Assembly (NCBI GenBank): GCA_002480565.1 | Contig: DLCK01000051.1 | Span: 169,189-233,188, forward strand | Length of the DNA: 64,000 nucleotides | From: Phycisphaerales bacterium UBA7800 | Lineage (GTDB): Bacteria > Planctomycetota > Phycisphaerae > Phycisphaerales > Phycisphaeraceae | Reading direction: 5' to 3' | Part shown: piece by piece, positions 51,684 to 61,300 of the stretch | Layout of the letters: each line of letters opens with the position of its first letter | How positions within the stretch are numbered: position 1 is the first letter of the stretch | The notes under the pieces: model-generated | The model's database searches: none | What the model was told of the DNA's origin: nothing | The model's input: only the letters and a program-made list of their open reading frames with translations | Made by a program: the position numbers and the translations under genes

Positions 51684-52526
51684 TCACTCACCCGGAATAT
51701 ACGTAATCACCCCATCCCACGGGCTCGATGCGGTGGCATACAACTTCTTGGGGATGCGGCCTGACAAGTAAGAGTCGCGGCCGGCGTTGATGGCGTGGTA
51801 CATTGCGCGGGCCATCTTCACAGCATCCTTGGCGTGTGCAATACCCGTGTTGAGCAGTACCGCGTCGGCACCGAGTTCCATCGCCTGCACCACGTCCGAT
51901 GCAGCACCGACGCCAGCATCGACGATGACGGGGTACGTGCTGTCGCCTTCCTTGAGCAACTCAAGAATGATGCGGATGGCATTGGGGTTGAGCACGCCTT
52001 GACCTGAACCAATTGGTGAACCAGCAGGCATCACCGCTGCGGCGCCGGCTTCCTTGATTTTCATGGCCATGATCGGATCGTCACTGGTGTAGCAAAGGAC
52101 ATTGAAGCCATCCTTGACCAGTTCGCGCGTGGCTTCGAGTGTGCCGATGGGATCGGGGAGCAGGGTTTTCTTGTCCGCGAGGACTTCGAGCTTGACCCAT
52201 TCCTTGCCGGGGTTGTCGAGTTGATCGAGGATTTCACGGCCCAGTCTTGCAACACGAATCGCATCGTCCGCGGTGAAGCAGCCTGCGGTGTTGGGGAGGA
52301 TGGTGTACTTGTCGGTGTCGATGAAGTCCAGCAGCGATTCACCTTTGTCATTGACCAGACGTTCACGGCGGACGGCAACGGTGACCACATCCGTGCCGGA
52401 GACTTCCAGAGCCTTTTGCATGGTGGGGTAGTCTTTGTACTTGCCGGTCCCGACGATGAGTCGACTTTTAAGTTCACGGCCTGCGACGATCAGTGGATTA
52501 TCAATAACGGTCTCTGAATTGCTCAC
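51684..52526 (-). CDS. thiG: Thiazole synthase
   Basis: ThiG builds the thiazole ring of thiamine from deoxyxylulose phosphate, ThiS-thiocarboxylate and dehydroglycine. The 280-residue TIM barrel has SRLIVGTGKYKDY near the start, EWVKLEVLADKKTLLPD with the probable Schiff-base lysine region, DDPIMAMKIKEAGAAAVMPAG, GSGQGVLNP, PVIVDAGVGAASDV, and LLNTGIAHAKDAV, all typical of ThiG. The gene lies downstream of thiS on the same strand, with a cruciform repeat (52594-52642) between them. No thiE, thiF or thiamine riboswitch is visible, so the rest of the pathway is elsewhere. The C-terminus (SPWDGVITYIPGE) is complete. Confidence 0.95.
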   Translation of the reverse strand: MSNSETVIDNPLIVAGRELKSRLIVGTGKYKDYPTMQKALEVSGTDVVTVAVRRERLVNDKGESLLDFIDTDKYTILPNTAGCFTADDAIRVARLGREILDQLDNPGKEWVKLEVLADKKTLLPDPIGTLEATRELVKDGFNVLCYTSDDPIMAMKIKEAGAAAVMPAGSPIGSGQGVLNPNAIRIILELLKEGDSTYPVIVDAGVGAASDVVQAMELGADAVLLNTGIAHAKDAVKMARAMYHAINAGRDSYLSGRIPKKLYATASSPWDGVITYIPGE

Positions 52527-52593
52527 GGGTGAGTCCTTTTGTGTTTTGTTTTTAAACGTTCATATTTATCAATGATCTTTCGATCACTTGAAA

Positions 52594-52642
52594 TAAAGCC
52601 CGGGGGCTTTAGACCCCGGGGGTTGAAACCCCACGGGCTTTA
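52594..52642. repeat. GC-rich cruciform repeat, copy 2 of the 2912 family
   Basis: TAAAGCCCG (52594-52602) pairs with CGGGCTTTA (52634-52642), enclosing two inner hairpins, GGGG/CCCC and GGGG/CCCC. The first half matches 2912-2940. It lies between thiS and thiG and could limit readthrough. Confidence 0.8.
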
Positions 52643-52682
52643 GTGTGTCAATGTGCGTTTTCACCATGGATGTGTTGTAACT

Positions 52683-52886
52683 TTAACCACCACCGACGAG
52701 GGTCACCAGTTCCACATTGTCGCCATCTTGCAACACGGTCGCATCATGGCTTCGTTTGGGGACCAACTCGCGGTTGACTTCGACAGCCACAGCTGCTTTG
52801 CCCAGTTCCAATTCGACGATGAGTTGCCGGACGGTGGTGCCATCTGCAACATCTTTTTCTTGTCCATTGACGGTGAGTTTAATCAT
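52683..52886 (-). CDS. thiS: Sulfur carrier protein ThiS
   Basis: ThiS is a small ubiquitin-like carrier that brings sulfur as a C-terminal thiocarboxylate to ThiG. The 67-residue chain starts MIKLTVNGQEKDVADGTTVR, the typical beta-grasp beginning, and has VAVEVNRELVPKRSHDATVL. It ends in LVTLVGGG, so the reactive terminal glycine pair is present, with one extra glycine. It is read in the same direction as thiG and comes first. The thiocarboxylate-forming enzyme ThiF is not nearby. Confidence 0.94.
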   Translation of the reverse strand: MIKLTVNGQEKDVADGTTVRQLIVELELGKAAVAVEVNRELVPKRSHDATVLQDGDNVELVTLVGGG

Positions 52887-52958
52887 AGTTCTGACATGGT
52901 AACGCAGATAGCGCAGCAGGAAAAATGATCGGTTTGATATGACATGCAGGTTCCTGGC

Positions 52959-55166
52959 TTAACTTTCCAACTCAATACTGCCAGCATCATCCACGAGGAT
53001 CACGCGGGGTAAGCCATCAATGAGACGCTCGGTGTTCAGGTAGAAAAGTTCATCGGCATCCGCATTTTCAGGTGGTTCAAAACCCATGAATACCACCGCT
53101 GAATCGCTTGAAACCTTCTTGATTTTGGATACAGCATCTTCTGCGACAAAGATTCGAATCTCAGCAGGGATGCGGGCGGATTGAGCCAACTCACTGAGAT
53201 GCCGTTGGACTTCTTCTTTTGCAGCTTCATTGGGGACGATCCGCAACAGGCGAATCGTACGGTTGCGCCAGCCATGGTTTTTGGTCAGTAAAAAAGCAAG
53301 CATTAACATCAACGGGCCATTGGACCGACCCCGCCACCAAACATCAATCGGGCCAGACGGTGGTGACCATAATTCTTCATCTTCATTTTCCGATCGCACC
53401 AAGATCAAACTGCGATTCAATCCTGCGACAGTTCGAAGCAATCGGGCGAATTCCGGGCCACGGTCTTCCTGATTCGGCCAACCCAGTAACACGGTGTTGG
53501 GTTCCAAGCCACCGAGTCCGTGTGCCTGCACCAGTGACAGAATCCCTTGTCGAACGGACTCAGAGACAACGACCGCAGGGAAGGCTGAGAGTTCATTTTC
53601 CTTGATAAACGTCCGCAAGACTTCGCGCTGGTTTTTACGGCGATCCATATGTTCGGTGATGTCACCGGGAAGGACTTGGCCGAGTGTTTGAATGCCATGG
53701 CCAGCAGTGAGCCAGTGGCCAATGATGGCTAGATGCTTACGAGACTTGCCTGCACCACTCATGGTCAAAAGCATCGGACGCCAATTCTTGGGATGGTAGA
53801 GTTCATCTTCCAGAATGCTCAGATTTTTGCGTGCTCGTTCAAAGGCGATACCGCTTTTAAGGTCGCCCCAGTTGGCTTTGATTTCACGTTGGTTAATGAG
53901 CCAGTACAGACCTGCCATGCCGATGATTGCGGCGATTGCCCATATCCATGAGATGACAATCATCACCACTAAACAGAGGATTGCACCGAGTAAGGACAGA
54001 CTCCAGTGACAGAATCGAAAGCGCGGGCGGTAGCTGGGGTTTTTGGTAAACGATTCGTAAAACGAAGCGAGGTTCAGCGTGCCATAGGTGATCATGAATG
54101 CCATGGTGATGATCGGGGCGATGGCGTTAAGGTCACCAAGCAACAAGCAACTTTGGGCGATGATAAATGTGAGGATGGTTGCTCGTCGAGGTTCACTGCT
54201 GACGCCACTTCCCTTGGCAAAGGGTCGCAGAACTGGCAGAACCTGGTCACGTGCAAACGCCTGAAGAATCCGTGGCGATCCCATCATGCTCCCAAGTGCT
54301 GAGCTGAGTGTTGCAGCAAAGACACCTGCAGTAATCAGCCAGGGGATCAGGGCAACATCGCCCATAATCATGTTGCTGGTTTGGAGAGTTTCACGGGATG
54401 CAACTGCGCCGAGCACAATCGGGAGAGTCAGGTAAATCAGTGCGGTAAATCCAACTGCCAACAGCGTGCCACTGGGGATGGATTTTGCCGGGTCTTTAAG
54501 GTCGCCGGACATATTCGCGCCCGCCATGACACCGGTGACTGCCGGGAAGAACAGTGCGAACATGGTGATCCAGCCTTGCCCGGTTTCATAGCTGGATGTC
54601 ATGTTGGTTTGCAACAAGTCCGTTGACCATTGACCCGCAGCACCTGCATAAAATGATAGCAACGATGCGACGAGGATCGCCAGAATGCCGTACTGGAGTT
54701 TAATCGTCCAACCCGCACCGATGTACACACAGGCAAAGACGATGATGTTGGTGATCGTGCCCACCATCAGCAGACTAAGTTTCAAATTGGCGAACGCGGT
54801 GACGAAGGCTTCGGAAAAACCGATGACGTACATGGCTACGGAGATCGCCTGTGCAAGGAAGAACACCAGACCGATCGTGCCACCGAATTCGACCCCCAAA
54901 CTTCGACTGATCAGGAAGTACGCACCGCCTGCTTTGGTACGGGTGTTGGTTGCGATGGCTGAAAGCGACAATGTGGTCAACGTGGTGATGACCTTGGCAG
55001 CAAGCACAATGACAATGGTGCTCAATACCCCGGCATTACCGACGACTTCGCCAAAGCGAAGGAACATGATCACGCCCAGAATCGTCAGCACACATGGCGT
55101 AAAGACCCCGCCAAAGGTGCCAAAACGAGTGGGTTCCTTAACCGCAGTCTGATCCGGTGAGGGCAT
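52959..55166 (-). CDS. SLC12-like cation-chloride cotransporter/amino acid permease family protein
   Basis: This 735-residue transporter has an APC-fold membrane domain of about 12 TM helices (residues 20-440). A cytoplasmic C-terminal domain of about 290 residues follows. The beginning (FGTFGGVFTPCVLTILGVIM) and the TRTKAGGAYFLISRSLG segment match bacterial members of the Na-K-Cl cotransporter group. The C-terminal domain contains ATP- or USP-like text (KHLAIIGHWLTAGHG, then EDRGPEFARLLRTVAGLNRS), as in eukaryotic relatives. The substrate may be amino acids or K+/Cl-, and the sequence does not decide between them. The gene ends 72 bases before thiS in the same direction. Confidence 0.85.
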   Translation of the reverse strand: MPSPDQTAVKEPTRFGTFGGVFTPCVLTILGVIMFLRFGEVVGNAGVLSTIVIVLAAKVITTLTTLSLSAIATNTRTKAGGAYFLISRSLGVEFGGTIGLVFFLAQAISVAMYVIGFSEAFVTAFANLKLSLLMVGTITNIIVFACVYIGAGWTIKLQYGILAILVASLLSFYAGAAGQWSTDLLQTNMTSSYETGQGWITMFALFFPAVTGVMAGANMSGDLKDPAKSIPSGTLLAVGFTALIYLTLPIVLGAVASRETLQTSNMIMGDVALIPWLITAGVFAATLSSALGSMMGSPRILQAFARDQVLPVLRPFAKGSGVSSEPRRATILTFIIAQSCLLLGDLNAIAPIITMAFMITYGTLNLASFYESFTKNPSYRPRFRFCHWSLSLLGAILCLVVMIVISWIWAIAAIIGMAGLYWLINQREIKANWGDLKSGIAFERARKNLSILEDELYHPKNWRPMLLTMSGAGKSRKHLAIIGHWLTAGHGIQTLGQVLPGDITEHMDRRKNQREVLRTFIKENELSAFPAVVVSESVRQGILSLVQAHGLGGLEPNTVLLGWPNQEDRGPEFARLLRTVAGLNRSLILVRSENEDEELWSPPSGPIDVWWRGRSNGPLMLMLAFLLTKNHGWRNRTIRLLRIVPNEAAKEEVQRHLSELAQSARIPAEIRIFVAEDAVSKIKKVSSDSAVVFMGFEPPENADADELFYLNTERLIDGLPRVILVDDAGSIELES

Positions 55167-55282
55167 GGCAAACTTTCAAAATATTCACAAGGTATCAAGG
55201 CACAAAAACTGCTACGACTTACATCCATACAAGTCATATCAGCATCGCAGAGATTTTATCAGGTTTTGTACAGGAGTACGCA

Positions 55283-55948
55283 TCACTTGCTTTGTTGTCT
55301 GTCTTTGAACCATTGGTCAACTGCATCACGGGCTTGTTTGCGTTGTTTGGCGGTGATGGTTTTGCCCAAGTGATCCAAGGCGGCACGTGCGACCCATTTG
55401 TCGTTTTTATCAGTCATCAGTAAGCGTGCGATTGTCAACCATTGATAGGCTTTTACAACATCTGTTGCTATACCTTCACCACGCATATACATCACGCCAA
55501 GATTCAAACACGCACGTGGGTGTCCGTGGTCTGCAGCTTTCTGATACCACGAGACAGCTTGTTTGTTGTCTTCTTTAATACCCAATCCTTCATCGTAAAT
55601 ACAGGCTAGATTATGTTGAGCTTGAGGATATTCTTTATCAGCTGCCTGGCGATACAGGGCGATGGCGGTTTGGAAATTCTGTTCGACACCTTGACCCATT
55701 TGATACAACCAACCCAGATTAATTTTGGCAGGCATGTATCCTTGATCCGATGCTCGTTGATACCAGAGAGCGGCCTGTTTCCTATCCAGCTTGAAGCCAT
55801 GTCCCATGTCATAACATGATGCGAGTTCAAATTGAGCACGTGCTTCGCCAGCATGTGCACGGGTGGTCAGATCAGCAATGTTGGGTGTCGTAGAGCAAGC
55901 TGTTGTAGCGAGTGACAACAGGAACAATGTGATAATTTTCGGAAGCAT
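55283..55948 (-). CDS. Sel1-repeat lipoprotein
   Basis: This 221-residue exported protein has a lipoprotein signal (ITLFLLSLATTAC) and at least four Sel1/TPR-like repeats of about 36 residues. Examples are ARAQFELASCYDMGHGFKLD, AKINLGWLYQMGQGVEQN, AQHNLACIYDEGLGIKED and ACLNLGVMYMRGEGIATD. Each has the A-x-x-x-L-G-x-x-Y-x-x-G-x-G pattern. Such proteins act as scaffolds in the periplasm. It starts 26 bases after the HtrA gene on the same strand, with GAGGG before its ATG, so the two form an operon. It may help HtrA recognise envelope stress or substrates; that is inference. Confidence 0.87.
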   Translation of the reverse strand: MLPKIITLFLLSLATTACSTTPNIADLTTRAHAGEARAQFELASCYDMGHGFKLDRKQAALWYQRASDQGYMPAKINLGWLYQMGQGVEQNFQTAIALYRQAADKEYPQAQHNLACIYDEGLGIKEDNKQAVSWYQKAADHGHPRACLNLGVMYMRGEGIATDVVKAYQWLTIARLLMTDKNDKWVARAALDHLGKTITAKQRKQARDAVDQWFKDRQQSK

Positions 55949-55974
55949 GTTTCCCTCGGATGCTTGAAGTTGAA

Positions 55975-57360
55975 TTACTGAGCGGTCAGCACCACGGTTC
56001 GGCGGATGTAGCTTCGGTTGCCGATGCGGTAGACGACGATGCGAAGGCGGTCGCCGGGGCTGACGGTTTCGAGTTGTTCGGCTAGTTCATCGGTATCGGT
56101 GGTGCTGAGGTTGCCGATGGAGGTGATGATGTCGCCGCGACGGAGTCCGACTTTTGCTGCGGTGCTGTTGTCTTGGACTTCAATGACAAACACGCCACGG
56201 ATTCGGCCGAGTCGTGCTTCTTCTGCCATTTCACGTGTGATGACGCCGACCTTTAAGCCAAAGAGATTGCTGAGCATGGTGTCGAGATTGGGACGTGGCT
56301 TTTCGACGATCTGAACTTGCTTGGTACTTTGCCTGCCATGTCGGCTGATGGTGACTTGCACGTAGTCGTCGGCTTTTTTCCCCACCAACGCGATGGCATA
56401 GTCCACAGCATTGTCAACTTCAATACCATCAATTTTCAAAATGCGGTCACCGACTTGCATGCCTGATTGATGGGCAGGTGAATCGACATCGACACGGGTG
56501 ACTTTCAGGGATCGACCACGATCCGAGACCTGCATGCCGAATTGCAGACGGCTTCGACTTTCAATAGCCAACATCTGAGGCAGCAGGCGACGCAGGTCAT
56601 CAACCGGAATGGCAAAGCCGATATTCTGCCCATCAGCACGGATGGCGGTGTTGATGCCCACCAGTTCACCAAGGACATTGAGCAGGGGGCCGCCGGAGTT
56701 ACCGGGGTTGATGCTTGCGTCGGTTTGAATGAGATTTTTGAAAGCCACCTCGTCATTGACTTCCATGGATCGGTTCAATGCCGAGACCACGCCGGAGGTG
56801 ACGGTGTGTTGGTAGCCCAGTGCGTTGCCGATGGCGATGACGGTTTCGCCGACCATCAAATCATCGGAGTGTCCAAGGTGCAGGGGCTTGATGTCATGAT
56901 CGACTTGAATTTTGAGTACCGCCAGATCATGTTCATGGTCGATGGCGACCACTTGCGCGTCATATTCCTTGTGGTCATCAAAGATAACTTTGCGTTCGGC
57001 CGTCTGGGCGACCACGTGTGCGTTGGTGACAATCAGGCCGGACTTATGCAGGACAAAGCCGCTACCGACACTGGTACGTTCGAGTTGCCGAGGTTGGCGT
57101 CGGCGCAGGGGGCTGTCAAAGAACCGGTCGAACATGTCATCAATACCCAGCGGCGAGCGGTATTGGACGATCTGTTTAGAGGCGATGTTCACCACCGACT
57201 CTTTGGAGGATTCAAAAACATCCACCACCGGTGTCCGGCGACGTGCTTTGGCTTGATCTGAATCTGCCGACTTACTCTCTTGTGCCCCCAAGGGTGTGAT
57301 GATACTCAGGAGCATGAGAATTGACAGTGACTTACAGAAAATAAAGTGTCGCGTATTCAT
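55975..57360 (-). CDS. DegP/HtrA-family periplasmic serine protease
   Basis: This 461-residue envelope protease carries a signal peptide (LSILMLLSIITPLGA) and a complete catalytic triad: H115 (VTNAHVV), D145 (HDLAVLK) and S222 (INPGNSGGPLLN). Two PDZ domains follow: about 275-355 (SRSRLQFGMQVSDRG onward, including VDSPAHQSGMQVGDRIL) and about 370-455 (GVITREMAEEARLGRIRGVF onward). HtrA proteases degrade or refold damaged periplasmic proteins. A ribosome binding site TAGGAA lies upstream. The Sel1 lipoprotein gene follows in the same direction. The gene is divergent from the methyltransferase to its right; with the LptD-like and SurA-like genes nearby it belongs to an envelope-biogenesis region. 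Confidence 0.95.
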   Translation of the reverse strand: MNTRHFIFCKSLSILMLLSIITPLGAQESKSADSDQAKARRRTPVVDVFESSKESVVNIASKQIVQYRSPLGIDDMFDRFFDSPLRRRQPRQLERTSVGSGFVLHKSGLIVTNAHVVAQTAERKVIFDDHKEYDAQVVAIDHEHDLAVLKIQVDHDIKPLHLGHSDDLMVGETVIAIGNALGYQHTVTSGVVSALNRSMEVNDEVAFKNLIQTDASINPGNSGGPLLNVLGELVGINTAIRADGQNIGFAIPVDDLRRLLPQMLAIESRSRLQFGMQVSDRGRSLKVTRVDVDSPAHQSGMQVGDRILKIDGIEVDNAVDYAIALVGKKADDYVQVTISRHGRQSTKQVQIVEKPRPNLDTMLSNLFGLKVGVITREMAEEARLGRIRGVFVIEVQDNSTAAKVGLRRGDIITSIGNLSTTDTDELAEQLETVSPGDRLRIVVYRIGNRSYIRRTVVLTAQ

Positions 57361-57551
57361 GGATATTCCTACGGCAATGATGTCCAGTTTGTTCGATCTT
57401 AACCGGTGATATTGTTCATACCATGGTCGTTGTAAGTCGTTGCAGCGATAAACCGCTGGTGATTTGAAACCTTGATTTTTATCACTTCACACTGGCATGA
57501 TAAACCAATTGCAGATATTCTTTTATCCATATTAAATTGGGAATCAAAACT

Positions 57552-58259
57552 ATGGCAACGATGAGAGAACGCTCGACCAAGCCGATGTACGACATCTGGT
57601 CCTGGTTTTACAACTGGACCTTCGGTGCTCTGGTTCGCAGCAGACAACGACGTGCAGTGCAGCAACTGCCTTTTAAACCCGGTGACCGAATACTCGATCT
57701 GGGTGTAGGGACAGGACTGACACTCAAGCATTACCCCACAGACGTGACCGTCATTGGCATGGATCTGTCGCATGGCATGATCTCCAAAGCCAAGGTCATG
57801 TGCCAGCAGCGGGGCTATGATCACATCAAACTGGTTCGTGGTGATGGCATGTATCCGCCATTTGCTGAGAACAGTTTTGATCACATCATTATGTGCCACA
57901 CCGTCACCGTGGTCAGTGATCCGGCAAGACTGCTCAACTGGGCGGCGAAAATCGTCAAGCCCGGCGGACGCATCGTCCTTGCCAATCACTTCCGATCCAC
58001 CAACCCGATCATGGGGTTCTTCGAAAAATTCACCAATCCATTCTGGGTCAAAATCGGCTGGCGTAGCGATGTGGCGTTGGAAGATGTGCTCAAAGGTGTT
58101 GACCTGCATTTTGAGTATCACTTCAAACACCGCTTCATGGACCTTTGGCAAATCGTCTGTTTGACGAATCAGAAGTCGGTCACGCCAACTCAACAAGCCA
58201 CCGACGGGCAGTCAGAAAACAACAACCAGCATCAACCCAACCAACCGATGCTTGCTTGA
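57552..58259 (+). CDS. PmtA-like phospholipid N-methyltransferase
   Basis: This 235-residue methyltransferase resembles the Rhodobacter-type PmtA group, which methylates phosphatidylethanolamine toward phosphatidylcholine. The start YDIWSWFYNWTFGALVRSR, motif I (RILDLGVGTGLTLKHYP), VTVIGMDLSHGMISKAK, DHIIMCHTVTVV and VKPGGRIVLANHF match that group well. I chose the ATG at 57552 over an in-frame TTG at 57537. The C-terminal tail (EVNNNQHQPNQP-like, glutamine-rich) is poorly conserved. It precedes the LptD-like gene by about 40 bases on the same strand, so membrane-lipid and outer-membrane functions are grouped. Confidence 0.8.
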   Translation: MATMRERSTKPMYDIWSWFYNWTFGALVRSRQRRAVQQLPFKPGDRILDLGVGTGLTLKHYPTDVTVIGMDLSHGMISKAKVMCQQRGYDHIKLVRGDGMYPPFAENSFDHIIMCHTVTVVSDPARLLNWAAKIVKPGGRIVLANHFRSTNPIMGFFEKFTNPFWVKIGWRSDVALEDVLKGVDLHFEYHFKHRFMDLWQIVCLTNQKSVTPTQQATDGQSENNNQHQPNQPMLA

Positions 58260-58300
58260 ACACCACCAGCAGGCGCATGCTCAGGGATGACGGGCAGGGC

Positions 58301-61300
58301 ATGAACAGGATCAGGATGAGTCAGATCAAAAATAAAAGCTATTTCAGAGTTGTCAGTGATGCAGCACTCATGTTGCTCGTCGTTGTATTGGCAGTCACAG
58401 GAATCACACTCACCGGACTTCAGGCACAGCCGGATGTCAATTCAATTTCGGACTTGCCACTGGCTGATCCGACGATTGATTCCGATGCCCAGTTTCATGC
58501 GATGCGCACCAGCGTCTGGTATGACGGCGTGGTTCAGTACATGTTCCTTAAACGTGATGTGACTATCGCTGTGGGGACGTACGGCTTTCGTGCTGATACC
58601 GCAGTGATTCGTATTCAACGTCAGGCCACTTCCACCGGTCAGGAAGTCCGCCATATGTGGATGTATCTGGACAACGCGCAGGCAATGCCCGGTCGCGGTC
58701 CGACATCTGCAACGGCGCCGCGTCTATTGGTCACCGTCAGCACCACCGGCAAAGTTGATCTGACCACGGACTTAATGGAAAAGGTTGACCGCAGTGGCGA
58801 AGACCTTACTGCCGACGCCAAGCGTCGCTTCATCTCCCATTTTGCTGCCATCTCTCGCCCCGTGGTTGATACCACAATTAATGAGTCAGCCGACGCCAAA
58901 GCCGCACGAATGGCACGCGAAAATGTCGTCACTAATGGTGGCCCGACAATTGTGATGGACAAACAGGTGGACACCGCACTGCCACAGTCGCCATTTTCCG
59001 CTGTCGATCCCAAGGCTTCCGTGACGCGGCCGCAATTGCCCGGTGTGTCTGCGATGCCATCGACATCTACTGTCGATACAACAACCGCGAAGACTCCGTC
59101 TGAATCGGTAGCCGTAGAACCTGTTAAACCCGTCGCACCTGTTTCGACTCAAACCTCTGCGAAACCCGATGAACCCCAGCCTGTTGTACCAACGCAGACG
59201 ACCGGGCCAATGCCTGTTGATCTGACTGCTGCGGTAACGACTGCGGTTGAATCAACACCAGTGGTCAATACGGTTGCCCAAAACACCAGCAGCATTCTCC
59301 CGCCTGCAGGCACGGTGAGTCTGACCTTTGACGAGATGATCGTGGACCTTGGTCAAGAGCAACCCTATGCGGTACTCATGGGCAAGGTTGGCGTGATGTA
59401 TGTGGATGAAAAAGGTCAACTGGCCATGAGTCTGCGTGCCGACCAGGCGGTGATCTTCCTTCGCAAACAGGACAAGGAATACCAACAGGTCTTCAGCAAA
59501 CTTGATGCAGCGGATGTCGTCGGTGTGTACCTCGAAGACAACGTGCAGGTCACCAACGGCGATTACAACGTCCGTGCCCCGCGTGCCTATTATGACACGA
59601 CAAAAAACAAGGCCGTCGTCCTTGATGCAGTGATGTACACATGGAATGTCCGCAAGAAGGTTCCGCTGTATGTGCGTGCTGAAAAAATCATGCAGATGTC
59701 TCAAACACAATGGCAGGCTTCCAACGCGAAACTGACCACCAGTGAATTTGCAGAACCTCACTTTGCCATCGCTGCCCGCACGATCACCCTGACTCAGATA
59801 CAGGACAAGAACGGCGAGTCGGACTATCGCTACAGTGCCAATGATGTTGGTCTGACATGGGGTTCAGCCAAACTCTTCGGCGGCGGACACATGGGAGGCA
59901 GACTCCAGGAAATACCGCTGCGAAGTGTTGCCATGTCCTACAGTGGCAACAACGGTCCAACTGTCCAAAGCACATGGGATACCTTCATGCTCCTTGGACG
60001 TGATCGTCCTGAAGGTGTCCAAAGTACCACATCCATTGACTATCTCGGTCGACATGGCGTGGGCTTGGGATTGGATCTTGACTATGACAAGCCCAATATG
60101 GAAGGACTCCATAAGGGATACGCTCTGTTACATGATGATGGTGAAGATGAAATTGGTGGCCGAGATGAAATTGGTCACGATGGCGACTTCCGCGGATTCT
60201 ATCGTGGGCAGCATCGAAGTTTCCTGGAAAACGGTTGGGAACTGAGCTTGGAAATGGGTTATGCCTCCGACGAGACTTTCCTTGAAGAACTTTTCGTACA
60301 GGAAGTCGAAAACGAAAAACCCTACGAGACATCGCTGTATCTGCTCAAGCAGCAGGATCAGACATCCATGTCGTTCTATGCCAACTATGAACTTAATGAA
60401 TTCACAATGAATTCTGCTCAGCTTCAGTATCAGGGTTACACTGTCGAAAAACTCCCTGAAGTCGGGTTCCACTCTGTAGGTGAAAGTCTCTTTGACAATC
60501 ACATGACCTACTACGGTCAGACCACTGCCAGTTACATGCGGGTTCAGCCCGGCGAAGATACACCTGCTGACCGCGGGTTTACCAACGCTCAAAGTTTACT
60601 GCTCTTTGGTCAAGCCAATACTGTGAGTTTTGAGAACGCTTATAACGCGACCAATGCTCCTGAAGGCTTTGTCATGCGTTTGGATTCTCGTCATGAAATC
60701 CAGGCTCCGATGAAGCTTGGCAGTGTGGATTTGGTTCCCTATGCAGTGGGACGTGCCACAGTCTATGACGATGATTTTAATGCCTACAACGGCAATGATG
60801 AGAACGTTCGACTTTGGGGTAGTGCCGGACTTCGCGCACATACGCAGTTCAACAAAACCATCAGCAATCTCGACAGTCGACTCTTTGACTTACATAACAT
60901 TCGACACATCATTGAACCGAGTGTGGACGTGTCCTTCTCCGGTACGTCGATTGAAGCGACTGACCTGCCAATCTTTGATTACGATGTCGAGGGGTTGCGT
61001 GATGGCACCACCGTTTCCGTGGGACTTCGCAATACGTTCCAGACTCAGCGGGGAGGCCCTGGTCGCTGGCGAAGTGTCGATTGGTTGATTGTCGATTCGC
61101 ATTATGTCGTTTCAAGTGATGATGCCGAACCCAATCCCAATGTGCTGGCTCACTACTTTGGATATCGTCCTGAGTACACGCGTGGTGGGGAATACTTCCA
61201 CACTTCCGTGGCATGGATGATTTCCGACTCCCTGGCAAGTATGAGTGAGTTCACCTATGACTTTGATCAGGATAAGCTCACCCAATGGCGTACCGGCCTG

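Noticed and set aside
52527..52960. Possible thiamine riboswitch before thiS or thiG
   Set aside because: No CTGAGA or ACCTGATCTGG-like elements are present; the space between the genes holds only the GC-rich cruciform repeat.
56542..57261. 239-codon plus-strand frame opposite the HtrA gene
   Set aside because: The minus strand encodes a complete catalytic triad and PDZ domains; the plus frame has no supporting feature.
57399..58196. 265-codon minus-strand frame across the PmtA-like gene
   Set aside because: It overlaps a methyltransferase with clear SAM motifs on the other strand and shows no motif of its own.
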